This document shows, piece by piece, positions 8,164 to 20,051 of a stretch of 64,000 nucleotides of DNA. Source of the stretch: Oxalicibacterium solurbis (GTDB lineage Bacteria; Pseudomonadota; Gammaproteobacteria; Burkholderiales; Burkholderiaceae_D). The notes under the pieces were generated by a model, which was given only the letters and a program-made list of their open reading frames with translations, did no database searches and was not told where the DNA came from. The stretch covers positions 310,001-374,000 of the forward strand of contig NZ_BMDP01000003.1 of the NCBI RefSeq assembly GCF_014635845.1. Direction: 5' to 3'. Position 1 is the first letter of the stretch; every line of letters begins with the position of its first letter. The translations under genes were made by a program, and so were the position numbers.

Positions 8164-10458
8164 TTAGAACCGGATGTTCGCCGTCAGACGTGCGGAACGC
8201 TCGATACCCGGGAAGTAACGATAGCCGCTCTTGTTGATCGCTGCGACGTATTCCTTGTCGAACAAGTTGTAGATGTTGAGCTGCAGATCGACGTTCTTGC
8301 TGAGTCGATAGGTCGCCATTGCATCGTAGACCCAGTACGAGTCCGTGAAGTTCGGCGTGCCGACTGCACCGTCACTACCGCGCTTCAGGCCACCGGAATA
8401 ACGTGCGCCACCACCAACGGTAAAGCCACGTGGCAATTGATACGTCGTCCACAGAGAGAAGGAATCCTTAGGCGTATAGGTCAGGCCGTCGGAATCATCG
8501 TTTGTCAAAGGATCGCCTTTGACAATCTCGCTATCCTGATAGGTATAACCAGCAATAACGGACCAATCCCGTGTGATCTGGCCAGAAGCAGACAATTCGA
8601 AGCCCTTCACACGCTTCTTACCGGTTTGGTCGAACGTGCCGTCGTCATTTTCGAAAATTTCATTTTCGACGTCGGTACGGAAGATTGCAGCAGTCAACAG
8701 CAGTCGTTTGTTCAGCAAATCCCATTTGGTGCCGATCTCTGCAGTCTTGGCTTCCTGTGGATCCATGTTTGCATTGTTCGCGCTGTTATCAGACGTGCTC
8801 AACTGGAAGTTGCTGCCACCAGGTGGTTGTTTCGATACAGCGTAATTGACATAGATGCTACCGTTGGGCGCAGGCTTATAGAGCAAGCCCGTCTTCCAGC
8901 TCACAACATTGTCCGAGGCTTTCAGGTGATCTGCGCTTGACATAAGCGTTCCTGTCGGATTCGAGCCACAAGCTGGACCACGACCACCACACGCTGCTAC
9001 TGCGTTGTACCTCGTCTTGTAATGATCAATTCGCAATCCGAGGTTGGCTTGCCATTGGTCGTTGAATTTCAACGTGTCAAATACATATGCCGCAATTGTA
9101 TCGGTCGATCCCTTACCAAATGCACCAGTGCGGTTATAGTCAGGAAGCGAAATGCTTGAATCCGGATCATAAACGCTTACCCTTGGTACAGTTCCAGTCG
9201 TAGCACGCGTATAGCTTTCCTGCTCTTCTCGCGTCAGCTCAAACCCTGCACTCAGATCATGCTTGATCGAACCTGTTGCGAAACTTGTAGTCAGGTTGGT
9301 CTGGTTCGTAATAATTGTATTGACCTGATCCTTCGTATTGATATTGCGAGCCATGGTCCAGGTAGAGGGATCCGTTGCACTTGGCGTCAATATCTGATTG
9401 GCACCCGAACCTGCCGCCATAAATGATGTCAACAGATAGTCTTGTTTCGTGCGACCCCAACGCGTTGTATTGCGAATTGTCGTATCCGCACTGATGTCAT
9501 GTTCAAATCGCAGGGTTGCCATATCCGCTGTAACATCATCGCGATCTGACCTCGTACCGTAGAAATTGCTTGAATCCACTTTAGGCGCATTACCTAAATA
9601 TGGGCGAGCAGGGTCAGGAGAACCGAAACCTGGCAGACCAATCGTATAAACACCGCCGTCAGGCACATTGTTCTGTTTGACATGCAGGAAGTTCAAGTAT
9701 GTCCGCGTCGGCGAATTTAGGCCAAATGCAATCGATGGTGCAACAGCCCAACGATCGTTTTCCACTTCATCGCGGCCGGCCACACCAGCATCCTGAACCA
9801 TGGCATTCAAACGAATCGCTGTGCCTTCCATGCCCGTCAATGCCTTGTTCAAATCGACGGCAGTACGCTTGTAGCTACCGCTACCAAAACCAACACTAGC
9901 ACTAGTAGCATCCGTCAATGTCGGCTGCTTGGTTACCAAGTTAATAGCACCGCTCGGTGCGCTACGGCCATAGTCGGTACTGGATGGCCCCTTAGTTACT
10001 TCCACTTGCTCGACGTTGAAGATATCGCGGGAAATCGAACCGAGATCACGCACGCCATCGACATAAATACTGTTCGATGTATCGAATCCACGCATGTAGA
10101 TAGCATCACCGGTGCTGGTATTTCCATTCTCACCAGCATAGAAAGTTCCTACACCGGGTACGCTGCGCAACGCTTCAGTCAGCGTGGTTGCACCTTGATC
10201 CTGAATGACTTCTTTCTTGATGATGGAGACGGTTTGCGTCGTATCGACCAACGGTTGCGTGAATTTTGGCGAGGAGACGGCATCAGCCTTGTAAGGCACG
10301 TCCCCTTGCACCGTGATCTGCGGCAATGTTCCTGCCTGTTTTGCGGCGTCATCCGTCTGTTGTGCATATGCTGGCAGTGCCATCACTGCAGCAGCGACCG
10401 CCACGGAGCAATTCAACCGGCGAGCAATAGGATGCTTGCGGCTTTTGATATGAGCCAT
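8164..10458 (-). CDS. fiu: TonB-dependent catecholate siderophore receptor, Fiu-like
   Basis: 764 residues. The signal peptide ends at PAYA (residue 32). A TonB-box-like stretch (LPQITVQGD) is followed by the plug domain (VSIIKKEVIQDQGATTLTEALRSVPGV; VEVTKGPSSTDYGRSAPSGAINLVTKQ), then a 22-strand barrel ending in SARLTANIRF with the terminal Phe needed for outer-membrane insertion. The RYSGGLKRG..YRLSKNVDLQLNIYNLFDKEYV block is typical of the Fiu/FepA-like siderophore group. A Fur-like site lies about 130 bases upstream, and a PiuC gene lies downstream as in the E. coli fiu-ybiX pair. Ligand identity cannot be read from sequence. Confidence 0.88.
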   Translation of the reverse strand: MAHIKSRKHPIARRLNCSVAVAAAVMALPAYAQQTDDAAKQAGTLPQITVQGDVPYKADAVSSPKFTQPLVDTTQTVSIIKKEVIQDQGATTLTEALRSVPGVGTFYAGENGNTSTGDAIYMRGFDTSNSIYVDGVRDLGSISRDIFNVEQVEVTKGPSSTDYGRSAPSGAINLVTKQPTLTDATSASVGFGSGSYKRTAVDLNKALTGMEGTAIRLNAMVQDAGVAGRDEVENDRWAVAPSIAFGLNSPTRTYLNFLHVKQNNVPDGGVYTIGLPGFGSPDPARPYLGNAPKVDSSNFYGTRSDRDDVTADMATLRFEHDISADTTIRNTTRWGRTKQDYLLTSFMAAGSGANQILTPSATDPSTWTMARNINTKDQVNTIITNQTNLTTSFATGSIKHDLSAGFELTREEQESYTRATTGTVPRVSVYDPDSSISLPDYNRTGAFGKGSTDTIAAYVFDTLKFNDQWQANLGLRIDHYKTRYNAVAACGGRGPACGSNPTGTLMSSADHLKASDNVVSWKTGLLYKPAPNGSIYVNYAVSKQPPGGSNFQLSTSDNSANNANMDPQEAKTAEIGTKWDLLNKRLLLTAAIFRTDVENEIFENDDGTFDQTGKKRVKGFELSASGQITRDWSVIAGYTYQDSEIVKGDPLTNDDSDGLTYTPKDSFSLWTTYQLPRGFTVGGGARYSGGLKRGSDGAVGTPNFTDSYWVYDAMATYRLSKNVDLQLNIYNLFDKEYVAAINKSGYRYFPGIERSARLTANIRF

Positions 10459-10590
10459 CTGTAATTCCTTCTGTCCTGAAATGGTTTTTTATTTAAAAGG
10501 CTGGCTAGTCTGCAAACCGGCCCTGTGACAGGGAGGAGGTGATTCAGATGGCTGGCTATCGGCGCGGAAACATGCCGACGAGAATGCGGA

Positions 10591-10604
10591 TGATAATTAT
10601 TCTC
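10591..10604 (-). promoter_or_regulatory. Fur-box-like site before the Fiu-like receptor gene
   Basis: On the minus strand it reads GAGAATAATTATCA, a hexamer pair GAGAAT-A-ATTATC that matches the Fur pattern GATAAT-N-ATTATC with one change. It lies upstream of the receptor start codon at 10458. Confidence 0.7.
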
Positions 10605-10704
10605 TTTTGTAGGGTCAATCTAAACTGCTAGGAGTGTTGTTTTTTGTGAAAAGAGCGAAGTTGGAAGAAGAATATCGTTAAAAATTCGTTAAATACATGC
10701 CATG

Positions 10705-11826
10705 TCAGTTTCGTCGGCGCCACCATAACCAGATACCGGTAACGCCGAGCATGCCCAGGGCCAGGCCTGCCAGAAAGACGACTGCTTCGAGCAACGGGCC
10801 GCCCAGTTCGCCTGTGTGTAGCGGATAGATGTATGAATTCAGTCGCGCGCCGATATCGATTTCATCCCAGCGATCGACGGCGAGAATCTCGCCACTTTGT
10901 GGATGAAGATAGATGGCGGTCCGCCCGTTGGGATGCGGGTCACTGGCAAGTCGCATCCGGATACGAATCGGTTGGTCTGCCTTGGCAGGTATCTGGATAT
11001 AACCGACGGGATCGTCTGGAAATTGCGACTGCGCATGTGCAACCATTTCATCGAGCGTAGGCGGGACGATGGTCGTGGCAACCGGTTTCACCTTGGGTGG
11101 TTTGACAACCTTGTCGCCAGCCATCGCGGTGATTATTTGCCCGATAGGCCGCCAAGCCATGTAAGCACCAGTGGCGACGGAGACGGCGATTACCAAACCA
11201 AGAACCGCCCCGCCGATACGATGCGTATCGAACAAACCGCGCAGCACGCCTTTGCGCAATTCTATTTTCAGCGAAGGCGGCCAGCGTTTCGGCCACCACA
11301 ATACCAATCCCGATATCAACAGAATCAGATAAGCCAGTGCGATCCAGGCGAGAATCGCCTTGCCCGTCGCCTTCAGCATCAACGAGCTGTGGAGTTTGAA
11401 CAGAAAGTTAACGACACCCTCGTCGCCACCCCGACGCCCCTGCTCCACGCCGGTGTATGGATTTAAATAAACCGTGCCTTGCCACGGGCCATTCACTAGT
11501 ACGTGTAATGTCTCGCCCTCTTCGTGAGGGGGGCGCAATGTATAGCTATACCCCTTGCCGAATGTCGAGACAAGATAATGACGTACCGATTCCATCGAAA
11601 CCGTTTTCCCACTCGTATTCACGATCGTGGACGGCTGCACCTGGAAAAGCTGCGGATGACTCCAGACATCGAGCGGACGCGCGATAACCAAGATGGCACC
11701 GACAAGGCCGACAATGGCAAGAATCCACCCCACCGACAACGCAAGCCATCGATGTGTCTTGAGCCAGAGGCGGCGTAGATTCATTGTGCGGGCAGGAGTC
11801 GTATGCTGCATGGGTGCCATGTACAT
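10705..11826 (-). CDS. PepSY-domain iron-regulated membrane protein (PiuB-like)
   Basis: 373 residues with four membrane helices: LALSVGWILAIVGLVGAILV near residue 30, AILAWIALAYLILLISGLVLWW near 160, VLGLVIAVSVATGAYMAW near 208, and a last one near 350 (LEAVVFLAGLALGMLGVTGIWLWW). KTHRWLALSVGW at the first helix and FKLHSSL before the second carry the conserved His residues. The pair following a TonB receptor gene suggests reductive iron release from a siderophore (inferred). The true start could be the ATG at 11784 (MNLRRLWLKTHRW), since no candidate has a strong ribosome site. Confidence 0.82.
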   Translation of the reverse strand: MYMAPMQHTTPARTMNLRRLWLKTHRWLALSVGWILAIVGLVGAILVIARPLDVWSHPQLFQVQPSTIVNTSGKTVSMESVRHYLVSTFGKGYSYTLRPPHEEGETLHVLVNGPWQGTVYLNPYTGVEQGRRGGDEGVVNFLFKLHSSLMLKATGKAILAWIALAYLILLISGLVLWWPKRWPPSLKIELRKGVLRGLFDTHRIGGAVLGLVIAVSVATGAYMAWRPIGQIITAMAGDKVVKPPKVKPVATTIVPPTLDEMVAHAQSQFPDDPVGYIQIPAKADQPIRIRMRLASDPHPNGRTAIYLHPQSGEILAVDRWDEIDIGARLNSYIYPLHTGELGGPLLEAVVFLAGLALGMLGVTGIWLWWRRRN

Positions 11827-11836
11827 GAAATGACAA

Positions 11837-11856
11837 GGCCGGTCGATTGACCGGCC
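11837..11856 (-). terminator. Hairpin after the second TonB receptor gene
   Basis: Perfect 8-bp G+C-rich stem with a GATT loop between the receptor stop codon and the PepSY gene. The following T-run is poor, so it may only weaken transcription into the PepSY gene. Confidence 0.5.
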
Positions 11857-11881
11857 AGTTGAAGATCAGGATTGCACGCTT

Positions 11882-14026
11882 TTAGAACGAATAACGTCCC
11901 TGGACAAAGATTGTGCGGGGGGCGCCGACCAAACGGCCTCCCGAGGTGTTTGTAGGTTTGCTGCTATAGATGCGCGTGTAGTACCGTCTATCAGTCAGAT
12001 TGTTAATTCCAGCAAGAATATCAAACCCTTTCTTGCCTTGCGCTTTCCAACCAACTTGAGCATTCAATACGCGATAGCCTGGGATTACACCATTGTTCGC
12101 GTTTTCATTTTCTGCCACTGTATTTTGTTCGTCCGCATACTGACGGCTTTGATGTGTACTAGACACATTAAAGGTCCATGGACCTGTTTTATAACGTGCG
12201 CCGATTGTGTCCGTGTTACGCGAATAGAAAGGCAGGTCATTCCCGTCCGTAGCGTCATCATTATCCAATGTCGCACGCAGGTATGTGTAATTGGCATACA
12301 GATTCAAACCCGCTAACGCACTGTCGTCATCGAACGTATAGTCAATAGCCGTTTCAACGCCGTGATGCGTGGTTTTGCCGAGATTGCGGTATGTATCTTC
12401 TGTACCACCCGCACCTCGGTCGATTTGAATCTGATTATCAAAATCGATATTGAACAATGTCGCCTCAGCAGACAGCTGACGTCCCTGCCAGCGCATACCA
12501 AGTTCGGTCGTAGTCGCAACCTCTGGCGCCAGCGGATTGGCCGCCGAATTCTGATTCAACTGCGTGTTCTGCACAGGTCCGAAAGATTTGCCGTAGTTTG
12601 TGAACACTGTCAGTTCCGACGTCAACAGATAGGCAATGTTCAGCTGTGGCAAGGCCTTGTTGTTCTTGCGATTGAAGCGCTCGCTACCATCGGCGCTTTC
12701 ACGTTGAGAATCAATGCGCTCGTAGCGAACTCCCGGTGTAATCCGCCATGAACCGACAGCGATTTTGTCATCGATGTAAACCGCATGCGCATCGGTAGCA
12801 TTGATAAAAGGCTCGTAATTGCTAATAACGCCCGTGGTTGTGTTCTCATCATAGGAAGTATCGTCACCACGCTCGCTAATGTAGCGATATCCAACCGTGA
12901 CATCGTGCGTAACGGAATCGAAAGCGAAACGTTGCGTATACCGCGGCTCGATGCCGAACACGCGGTAATTGCGCGGCGAATGCGTCATGGTCGCAGGATT
13001 GTCACCCGGAGCCTTGGCCAGTGTACTTTGACGGAAACTTTCGTTGAAATAACTGCGAATTTCGAACTCTTGCGTATCCGAAATATAGTTTAGGTAACCA
13101 ACATCAATACCTTTACGGTCACCGCTCCAGTAGTCACGCGGACGCGTATTTTGAAATGGATCGGCAGCATATTGCGCTTGCGTTAGTCCACCTGGAGTCT
13201 TGGATTCGACATCGTAATATGACAGCTTGCCGTAGATCTCTGAAGTCGGTGTCAACTCATAGCGCAGCTTCAAGGCAAAATCATTGACGGACTGGTCGCT
13301 ATGGTCACGCCAGCTCGAACCGCTAGCGCCGGAATACAGCAACGCGATACCTAGGCCGTTATCCAGCGTACCCCCAACAAACGTGCTGTATTGCGTATTG
13401 GCCTGGCGTCCATCGTAATCGATGTAACGAACACTGGCATCTCCCGACATTCCAGGTGTCGTCGGAATAGAACGTGTACGGAAATTAATAATGCCGCCCA
13501 CATTTTGTGGACCGTAACGTACGGCACCGCCGCCACGCACAACGTCGATCGTCTCAATATTAGCTAAACTGATCGGTGCGAATGACAACTGCGGCTGACC
13601 ATACGGAGCAAACGACATGGGAATGCCATCAAGCAAAACCGTCGAACGTGGCGAATAACGTCCCGTCAGTCCACGCACACCAATGTTCAACGAAACAGGT
13701 GTGCCGGCCGTTGCAGCATTTTCCGTTACCTGCACGCCTGGAATGCGACGCATGACGTCAGTGATGCTCGCTGCCCCACTATCCTGGATTTGTTCTTTTT
13801 TAACGACGGTGCGCGCACCTGGATAAGTCTTGACGCTGTTCTGCAATCCACTACCCAACCAATCGCTGCTGACCTGGATCGCCTCCAATGTGGTCGTATC
13901 TTGCGCAATCTGCTGTGCTTCCTGCGCATGCAGCAAGCCAGACATGCTCAGCATTGCCATGGCAACGGCGGTAACGAGGGGTTTTGGTTGCGTAAAGCGA
14001 GGTGAGCGACTCTGTCGAGACGGCAT
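11882..14026 (-). CDS. TonB-dependent iron receptor (FecA-like)
   Basis: 714 residues. The signal peptide runs to about LLHAQ. The plug carries VVKKEQIQDSGAASITDVMRRIPGV and the IETIDVVRGGGAVRYGPQNVGGIINF stretch typical of FecA-type ferric-citrate receptors, and the barrel ends IFVQGRYSF. No N-terminal signalling domain of the real FecA type is present, and no FecI/FecR genes are near, so regulation is probably direct by Fur. The ATG at 14026 has GGAG nine bases before it and is preferred to the upstream ATG at 14059. The ligand is not determinable from sequence. Confidence 0.83.
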   Translation of the reverse strand: MPSRQSRSPRFTQPKPLVTAVAMAMLSMSGLLHAQEAQQIAQDTTTLEAIQVSSDWLGSGLQNSVKTYPGARTVVKKEQIQDSGAASITDVMRRIPGVQVTENAATAGTPVSLNIGVRGLTGRYSPRSTVLLDGIPMSFAPYGQPQLSFAPISLANIETIDVVRGGGAVRYGPQNVGGIINFRTRSIPTTPGMSGDASVRYIDYDGRQANTQYSTFVGGTLDNGLGIALLYSGASGSSWRDHSDQSVNDFALKLRYELTPTSEIYGKLSYYDVESKTPGGLTQAQYAADPFQNTRPRDYWSGDRKGIDVGYLNYISDTQEFEIRSYFNESFRQSTLAKAPGDNPATMTHSPRNYRVFGIEPRYTQRFAFDSVTHDVTVGYRYISERGDDTSYDENTTTGVISNYEPFINATDAHAVYIDDKIAVGSWRITPGVRYERIDSQRESADGSERFNRKNNKALPQLNIAYLLTSELTVFTNYGKSFGPVQNTQLNQNSAANPLAPEVATTTELGMRWQGRQLSAEATLFNIDFDNQIQIDRGAGGTEDTYRNLGKTTHHGVETAIDYTFDDDSALAGLNLYANYTYLRATLDNDDATDGNDLPFYSRNTDTIGARYKTGPWTFNVSSTHQSRQYADEQNTVAENENANNGVIPGYRVLNAQVGWKAQGKKGFDILAGINNLTDRRYYTRIYSSKPTNTSGGRLVGAPRTIFVQGRYSF

Positions 14027-14135
14027 GATGATTTTCTCCGGTAAAAACGTTTGCTGCACGGGCTTTTCTGCAGCTGGGTTGATACCGGTCAGACAGCGGA
14101 ATGGCGAGCAGAAGGAATGAATTCAGATACAACAA

Positions 14136-14150
14136 GAATGATAATTATTC
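14136..14150 (-). promoter_or_regulatory. Fur-box-like site before the second TonB receptor gene
   Basis: GAATGATAATTATTC is a near-perfect palindrome whose minus-strand core GGAAT-A-ATTATC matches the other Fur-like sites in the window. It is about 110 bases upstream of the start codon. Confidence 0.75.
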
Positions 14151-14260
14151 CTATCTAAAGGGTCAAATCACAACCCTCACTCTGCGACAGTTTTGCAACG
14201 TCATCACCTTCATCAAGCCTCGCAGATGGCTGGATTTATTCGCCCTTGCCAATCAGGACA

Positions 14261-15076
14261 TCAGCTGACCTTGAGCTTCGCATATTCCGGATTTCCAGGC
14301 GGGTAACTCGGCTTGAGTTCGCGCAGCGTTTCCAGCACGATGGATGCGATGGCAAGATTGCGATGCGTCTTGGAATCTGCCGGTATCACATACCACGGCG
14401 CATGGTTTGCATCCGTAGCATGGATTGCGCGCATGTACAGGCGCTGATACGTCTGCCAGTACTCACGCTCTTTCAGATCATCCGGATCGAATTTCCAGTG
14501 CTTGTCTGGATTGGCGATACGTTCTTCCAATCTGCTCTTCTGCTCACGACTTGAAATATGCAGGAAGAATTTCATGATGACGGTACCCGTCTCCGCCAGC
14601 ATGCGCTCGAAATCGCGAATATGGGCGTAACGTCGCTTGCATTCGGCCTCGCTGATCCAGTCATGCACGCGTGTGATCAATACATCTTCGTAATGACTGC
14701 GATTGAAAATGGTCAGCTCGCCTTGTGCGGGAACGTGCCGATGAATACGCCATAGAAAATCGTGGCTCTTTTCTTCGAGAGTCGGTGCCTTGAAGGCGAC
14801 ACTGCTGACGCCAAGCGGATCGATCTTGCCGAACACGCCACGCACCGTACCGTCCTTGCCCGATGTATCCATTCCCTGCAGGACGATCAGAATCTTGTGC
14901 TCACGCTGTGCATACAGCACATCCTGCAGATCGGAGATTTCCCTGGCCAGCTCCTCCACGATCTGTTTGTCCGCCGCCTTGTCGCCACTGGACAAAGGCT
15001 TGTCGCCGGCAGCTGCTTCACTCGCGCGCTGTCCATCGCGCACCCGCAACAGTTTACGCACGGATTTTTTCGACAT
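14261..15076 (-). CDS. ppk2: Polyphosphate kinase 2 family protein
   Basis: 271 residues. Walker A is GMDTSGKDGT (residues 68-77), the lid and Walker B region is ELTIFNRSHYEDVLITRVH, and the C-terminal part WYVIPADSKTHRNLA is conserved in PPK2 enzymes, which move phosphate between polyphosphate and nucleotides. The single kinase domain has the usual PPK2 length. Two starts compete: 15091, which overlaps the stop of the upstream gene as ATGA, and 15076, which has GGGAG six bases away and is used here. The gene is coupled to the CoA-binding protein gene upstream. Confidence 0.9.
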   Translation of the reverse strand: MSKKSVRKLLRVRDGQRASEAAAGDKPLSSGDKAADKQIVEELAREISDLQDVLYAQREHKILIVLQGMDTSGKDGTVRGVFGKIDPLGVSSVAFKAPTLEEKSHDFLWRIHRHVPAQGELTIFNRSHYEDVLITRVHDWISEAECKRRYAHIRDFERMLAETGTVIMKFFLHISSREQKSRLEERIANPDKHWKFDPDDLKEREYWQTYQRLYMRAIHATDANHAPWYVIPADSKTHRNLAIASIVLETLRELKPSYPPGNPEYAKLKVS

Positions 15077-15087
15077 TGCAGCTCCCG

Positions 15088-15531
15088 TCATTTCATTTTC
15101 ATCAGACGTGCGGCATGTTCGATCTTGGTACAACGATCGGCGACGACCGCCAATCCGGCAGCACGCGCCTTGTCGATTGCTACCTGATTGACCACGCCGA
15201 GTTGCAGCCACAGGCCATTGGCACGGATCGCAATGGCTTCGTCCGCGATCGGCCCTACTGCTTCGGATTTGCGAAAGACGTCGACCAGATTGATATGCAG
15301 TTGCTGTTCTGCCAGCGCCGCTGCAGCCAGCGTCAGCGTGGCATAACAATGTTCGCCAAGAATTTGCGTCCCTGCCGCTGCAGGATTGACGGGGATGATG
15401 CGGTAGCCATGATGCTGCAGGTATCGGGCGACTTCATGACTGGGGCGCTCCGGATTCGGCGACAGGCCGACGACGGCGATGACGCGCGATTCGGTCAACA
15501 GTTTGGTGATGACGTCTGTGGTGTGATCCAT
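15088..15531 (-). CDS. CoA-binding protein, YccU family
   Basis: 147 residues with a Rossmann-like CoA-binding fold: VIAVVGLSPNPERPSHEVARYLQHHGYRIIPVNP at the N-terminus and ANGLWLQLGVVNQ and VVADRCTKIEH near the end. The cellular role of this family is not settled. The ATG at 15531 is preceded by GGGAG five bases away, so it is preferred to 15543. The gene ends overlapping the possible ATG of ppk2. Confidence 0.85.
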   Translation of the reverse strand: MDHTTDVITKLLTESRVIAVVGLSPNPERPSHEVARYLQHHGYRIIPVNPAAAGTQILGEHCYATLTLAAAALAEQQLHINLVDVFRKSEAVGPIADEAIAIRANGLWLQLGVVNQVAIDKARAAGLAVVADRCTKIEHAARLMKMK

Positions 15532-15551
15532 GAAGACTCCCAAAAAAACAA

Positions 15552-15575
15552 AAAGGGCAGCCCAAGCTGCCCTTT
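15552..15575 (-). terminator. Terminator of the atp operon
   Basis: A 10-bp stem (15552-15561 with 15566-15575) with a CCAA loop, followed on the minus strand by a T-run, sits 22 bases after atpC. Confidence 0.85.
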
Positions 15576-15596
15576 ATTGTATGCGGGAATTCCCGA

Positions 15597-16019
15597 TCAG
15601 CGTTTTTGACGCAGTCTCTGAATTGCCGCCAGTTGCGCGACCGCGCTGGCCAATTCTGCCTGGGCCTGTGCGTAATCGATCGATGCTTCCTTGTTGACCA
15701 GTGCTTCTTCAGCCAACCGTTTCGCTTCCGCTGCCTTGGCTTCGTCCAGATCCGCGCCGCGAATGGCGGTATCGGCCAGGACCGTTACTGCATTCGGCTG
15801 CACTTCCAGGATGCCGCCGGCGACGAACACGAATTCGTCTTCTGCCTGCTCCGAAACCTTGATGCGCACCGCGCCCGGGCGGATACGCGTGATCAGCGGC
15901 GTGTGGCCCGGCAGAATGCCGAGTTCGCCCGATTCACCCGGCAGCGCAACGAACTCTGCCTCGCCGGAGAAGATTTCTTCTTCGGCGGAGACGACGTCTA
16001 CGCGCATTGTGTGTGCCAT
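15597..16019 (-). CDS. atpC: ATP synthase F1 epsilon subunit
   Basis: 140 residues with the N-terminal beta-sandwich ([23 protein letters not shown]) and two C-terminal helices ([15 protein letters not shown]..). The subunit couples the c-ring to F1 rotation and can inhibit ATP hydrolysis. It is the last gene of atpIBEFHAGDC and is followed by a clear terminator. Start MAHTMRVDV fits the family. Confidence 0.97.
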   Translation of the reverse strand: MAHTMRVDVVSAEEEIFSGEAEFVALPGESGELGILPGHTPLITRIRPGAVRIKVSEQAEDEFVFVAGGILEVQPNAVTVLADTAIRGADLDEAKAAEAKRLAEEALVNKEASIDYAQAQAELASAVAQLAAIQRLRQKR

Positions 16020-16101
16020 GTTAGAACCTTTTCTTCGTCCAAAGACCGGTAGGGGTACCGATACGAACTACCGGCCGCGCGATGCACGGCCGGCTCAACG
16101 A

Positions 16102-17526
<1,425 letters not shown>

Positions 17527-17569
17527 TTAAAATCTGGTTCATCAAGGCAGCAACGTCGCCGCCGTGTCA

Positions 17570-18439
17570 TCAAACTGCGGCTGCACCTGCGACGATTTCC
17601 GACAGTTCCTTCGTGATCGCTGCCTGACGCGTCTTGTTGTAGACAAGCTTCAGTTCGCCGATCACGCTGCCAGCGTTGTCGCTTGCGGCCTTCATTGCCA
17701 CCATGCGGGCGGACTGTTCCGACGCGAGATTTTCCGCAACCCCCTGGAAAATCAGCGCCTCAACATAGCGCACCAGCAGTTCGTCGATGACAGTCTGGGC
17801 ATCAGGCTCGTAGATGTAGTCCCAAGCATGGGCATCCGCGTCCGCCTGCAGTCGCTCCGACGCCAGCGGCAGCAGCTGCTCCATCACCGTTTCCTGTTTC
17901 ATCGTGTTGATGAACTTGGTATAGACGATGTGAACCGCATCCAGCTTGCCGTCCTGATAGGCGTCCAGCATGACCTTGACCGGACCGATCAGCTTTTCCA
18001 GGTGCGGCGCGTCGCCCAATTGGGTGACATGCGACACGACCTTCGCGCCGATACGATTCATAAAGCTGAAGCCCTTGTTGCCGATGGCAACGATTTCAGC
18101 TTTCTTGCCCTGCGATTCCAGCTCGCGCAGCTTGTTGGTCACGTTACGCAAGGAGTTGGTGTTCATACCGCCACACAAACCCTTGTCGGTCGTCACGACG
18201 ATCAGGCCGACCGTTTTCGACATATCCGATTTCACGAGGAACGGATGCGTGTACTCGGGATTAGCCTGCGACAGATTCGCGGTGATATTGCGAATCTTGT
18301 CGCTGTACGGACGAGCCGCAAACATCCGCTCCTGCGCCTTGCGCATTTTGGATGCCGCGACCATTTCCATCGCCTTGGTGATCTTCTTCGTATTTTCTAC
18401 GCTCTTGATCTTGCCACGTATCTCTTTGCCTGCAGCCAT
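17570..18439 (-). CDS. atpG: ATP synthase F1 gamma subunit
   Basis: 289 residues. The N-terminal helix [33 protein letters not shown] and the C-terminal helix [21 protein letters not shown] form the rotating coiled-coil shaft; [11 protein letters not shown] is the conserved central loop. It lies between atpA (30 bases) and atpD. Confidence 0.98.
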   Translation of the reverse strand: MAAGKEIRGKIKSVENTKKITKAMEMVAASKMRKAQERMFAARPYSDKIRNITANLSQANPEYTHPFLVKSDMSKTVGLIVVTTDKGLCGGMNTNSLRNVTNKLRELESQGKKAEIVAIGNKGFSFMNRIGAKVVSHVTQLGDAPHLEKLIGPVKVMLDAYQDGKLDAVHIVYTKFINTMKQETVMEQLLPLASERLQADADAHAWDYIYEPDAQTVIDELLVRYVEALIFQGVAENLASEQSARMVAMKAASDNAGSVIGELKLVYNKTRQAAITKELSEIVAGAAAV

Positions 18440-18469
18440 GAGTTGCTACTCCTTATAGCTCCAGTTGAA

Positions 18470-20005
18470 TCAGAAGGTTTTCTTGAAGTCTTCGACTGCC
18501 GCAGCCAGTGCCGCTTCGTCTTCCTTCTCGAGCTTCTTCGTATCTTCGATCTTCTGCAGCAATGCAGCGTGGCTGGACTTCATGAAGCTGTGCAGGCCGG
18601 ATTCGAACGCCAGTACGCGCTTGACTTCGATGTCGTCGAAGTAACCCTTGTTGACGGCGAACAGCGAAACAGCCATCAACGAGATCGACAGCGGCGAGTA
18701 TTGCGCCTGCTTCAGCAGTTCGGTCACACGTGCACCGCGGTCCAGCTGCTTGCGGGTTGCTGCATCCAAATCGGATGCGAACTGTGCAAACGCTGCCAGT
18801 TCACGGTACTGCGCCAAGTCGGTACGGATACCGCCGGACAGGCCCTTGATGACCTTGGTCTGAGCAGCACCACCAACACGCGACACCGAGATACCTGCGT
18901 TGATTGCAGGACGCACGCCCGAGTTGAACAGGTTGGTTTCCAGGAAGATCTGGCCGTCGGTAATCGAAATCACGTTGGTCGGAACGAACGCGGAAACGTC
19001 GCCGGCTTGCGTTTCGATGATCGGCAGTGCGGTCAGCGAACCGGTCTGGCCCTTGACTGCGCCCTTGGTGAACGCTTCGACGTAGTCGGCGTTGACGCGA
19101 GCTGCACGCTCCAGCAGACGGCTGTGGAGATAGAACACGTCGCCAGGGAATGCTTCACGGCCCGGCGGACGGCGCAGCAGCAGCGAAACCTGACGGTATG
19201 CAACCGCTTGCTTCGACAGATCGTCGTACACGATCAGCGCGTCTTCGCCGCGATCGCGGAAGTATTCGCCCATTGCGCAACCGGAGTATGCGGAGACGAA
19301 CTGCATGGCAGCCGATTCCGAAGCCGATGCAGCAACCACGATCGTGTATTCCATCGCGCCGTTTTGTTCCAGCGAACGCACGATGTTCTTGATCGACGAT
19401 GCCTTCTGACCGATGGCAACGTAGATACACGTCATGTTCTGGCCTTTTTGATTGATGATCGCATCAATCGCAACAGCCGTTTTACCCGTTTGGCGATCGC
19501 CAATGATCAGCTCACGCTGGCCACGGCCGATCGGCACCATCGCATCGATTGCCTTGATACCGGTTTGCATCGGCTGGTCGACGGATTGACGAGCGATAAC
19601 GCCCGGTGCAATCTTTTCGATCGGTGCGGACAGCTTGGCGTTGACCGGACCTTTGCCGTCGATCGGCTGACCCAGTGCGTTGACCACACGGCCACGCAGT
19701 TCAGGACCGACCGGCACTTCCAGAATGCGGCCCGTGCACTTGACGGTATCGCCTTCGGAAATGTGTTCGTATTCGCCCAGGATAACGGCGCCGACGGAAT
19801 CACGTTCCAGGTTCAACGCGAGGCCGAACGTGTTGCCCGGGAATTCCAGCATCTCGCCTTGCATGACCTCGGACAGACCGTGGATGCGGCAGATACCGTC
19901 GGACACGGAAATCACCGTGCCTTGATTGCGAATCTCAGCGTTGTCGCCGAGCCCTTGGATCCGGCTCTTGATCAGCTCGCTGATTTCAGACGGGTTGAGT
20001 TGCAT
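18470..20005 (-). CDS. atpA: ATP synthase F1 alpha subunit
   Basis: 511 residues. The non-catalytic P-loop GDRQTGKT and the region [47 protein letters not shown] are unchanged from the family. With beta it forms the F1 hexamer. The 46-base gap to atpH holds a normal ribosome site. Confidence 0.99.
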   Translation of the reverse strand: MQLNPSEISELIKSRIQGLGDNAEIRNQGTVISVSDGICRIHGLSEVMQGEMLEFPGNTFGLALNLERDSVGAVILGEYEHISEGDTVKCTGRILEVPVGPELRGRVVNALGQPIDGKGPVNAKLSAPIEKIAPGVIARQSVDQPMQTGIKAIDAMVPIGRGQRELIIGDRQTGKTAVAIDAIINQKGQNMTCIYVAIGQKASSIKNIVRSLEQNGAMEYTIVVAASASESAAMQFVSAYSGCAMGEYFRDRGEDALIVYDDLSKQAVAYRQVSLLLRRPPGREAFPGDVFYLHSRLLERAARVNADYVEAFTKGAVKGQTGSLTALPIIETQAGDVSAFVPTNVISITDGQIFLETNLFNSGVRPAINAGISVSRVGGAAQTKVIKGLSGGIRTDLAQYRELAAFAQFASDLDAATRKQLDRGARVTELLKQAQYSPLSISLMAVSLFAVNKGYFDDIEVKRVLAFESGLHSFMKSSHAALLQKIEDTKKLEKEDEAALAAAVEDFKKTF

Positions 20006-20051
20006 GTTAACTCCTAAAATTTTCTCTTAGCTTGGCTATGGGCACGGACGA

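Noticed and set aside
17564-20017. An 817-codon open frame on the plus strand
   Set aside because: It is antisense to atpG and atpA and reads as Arg/His/Gln-rich sequence with no domain.
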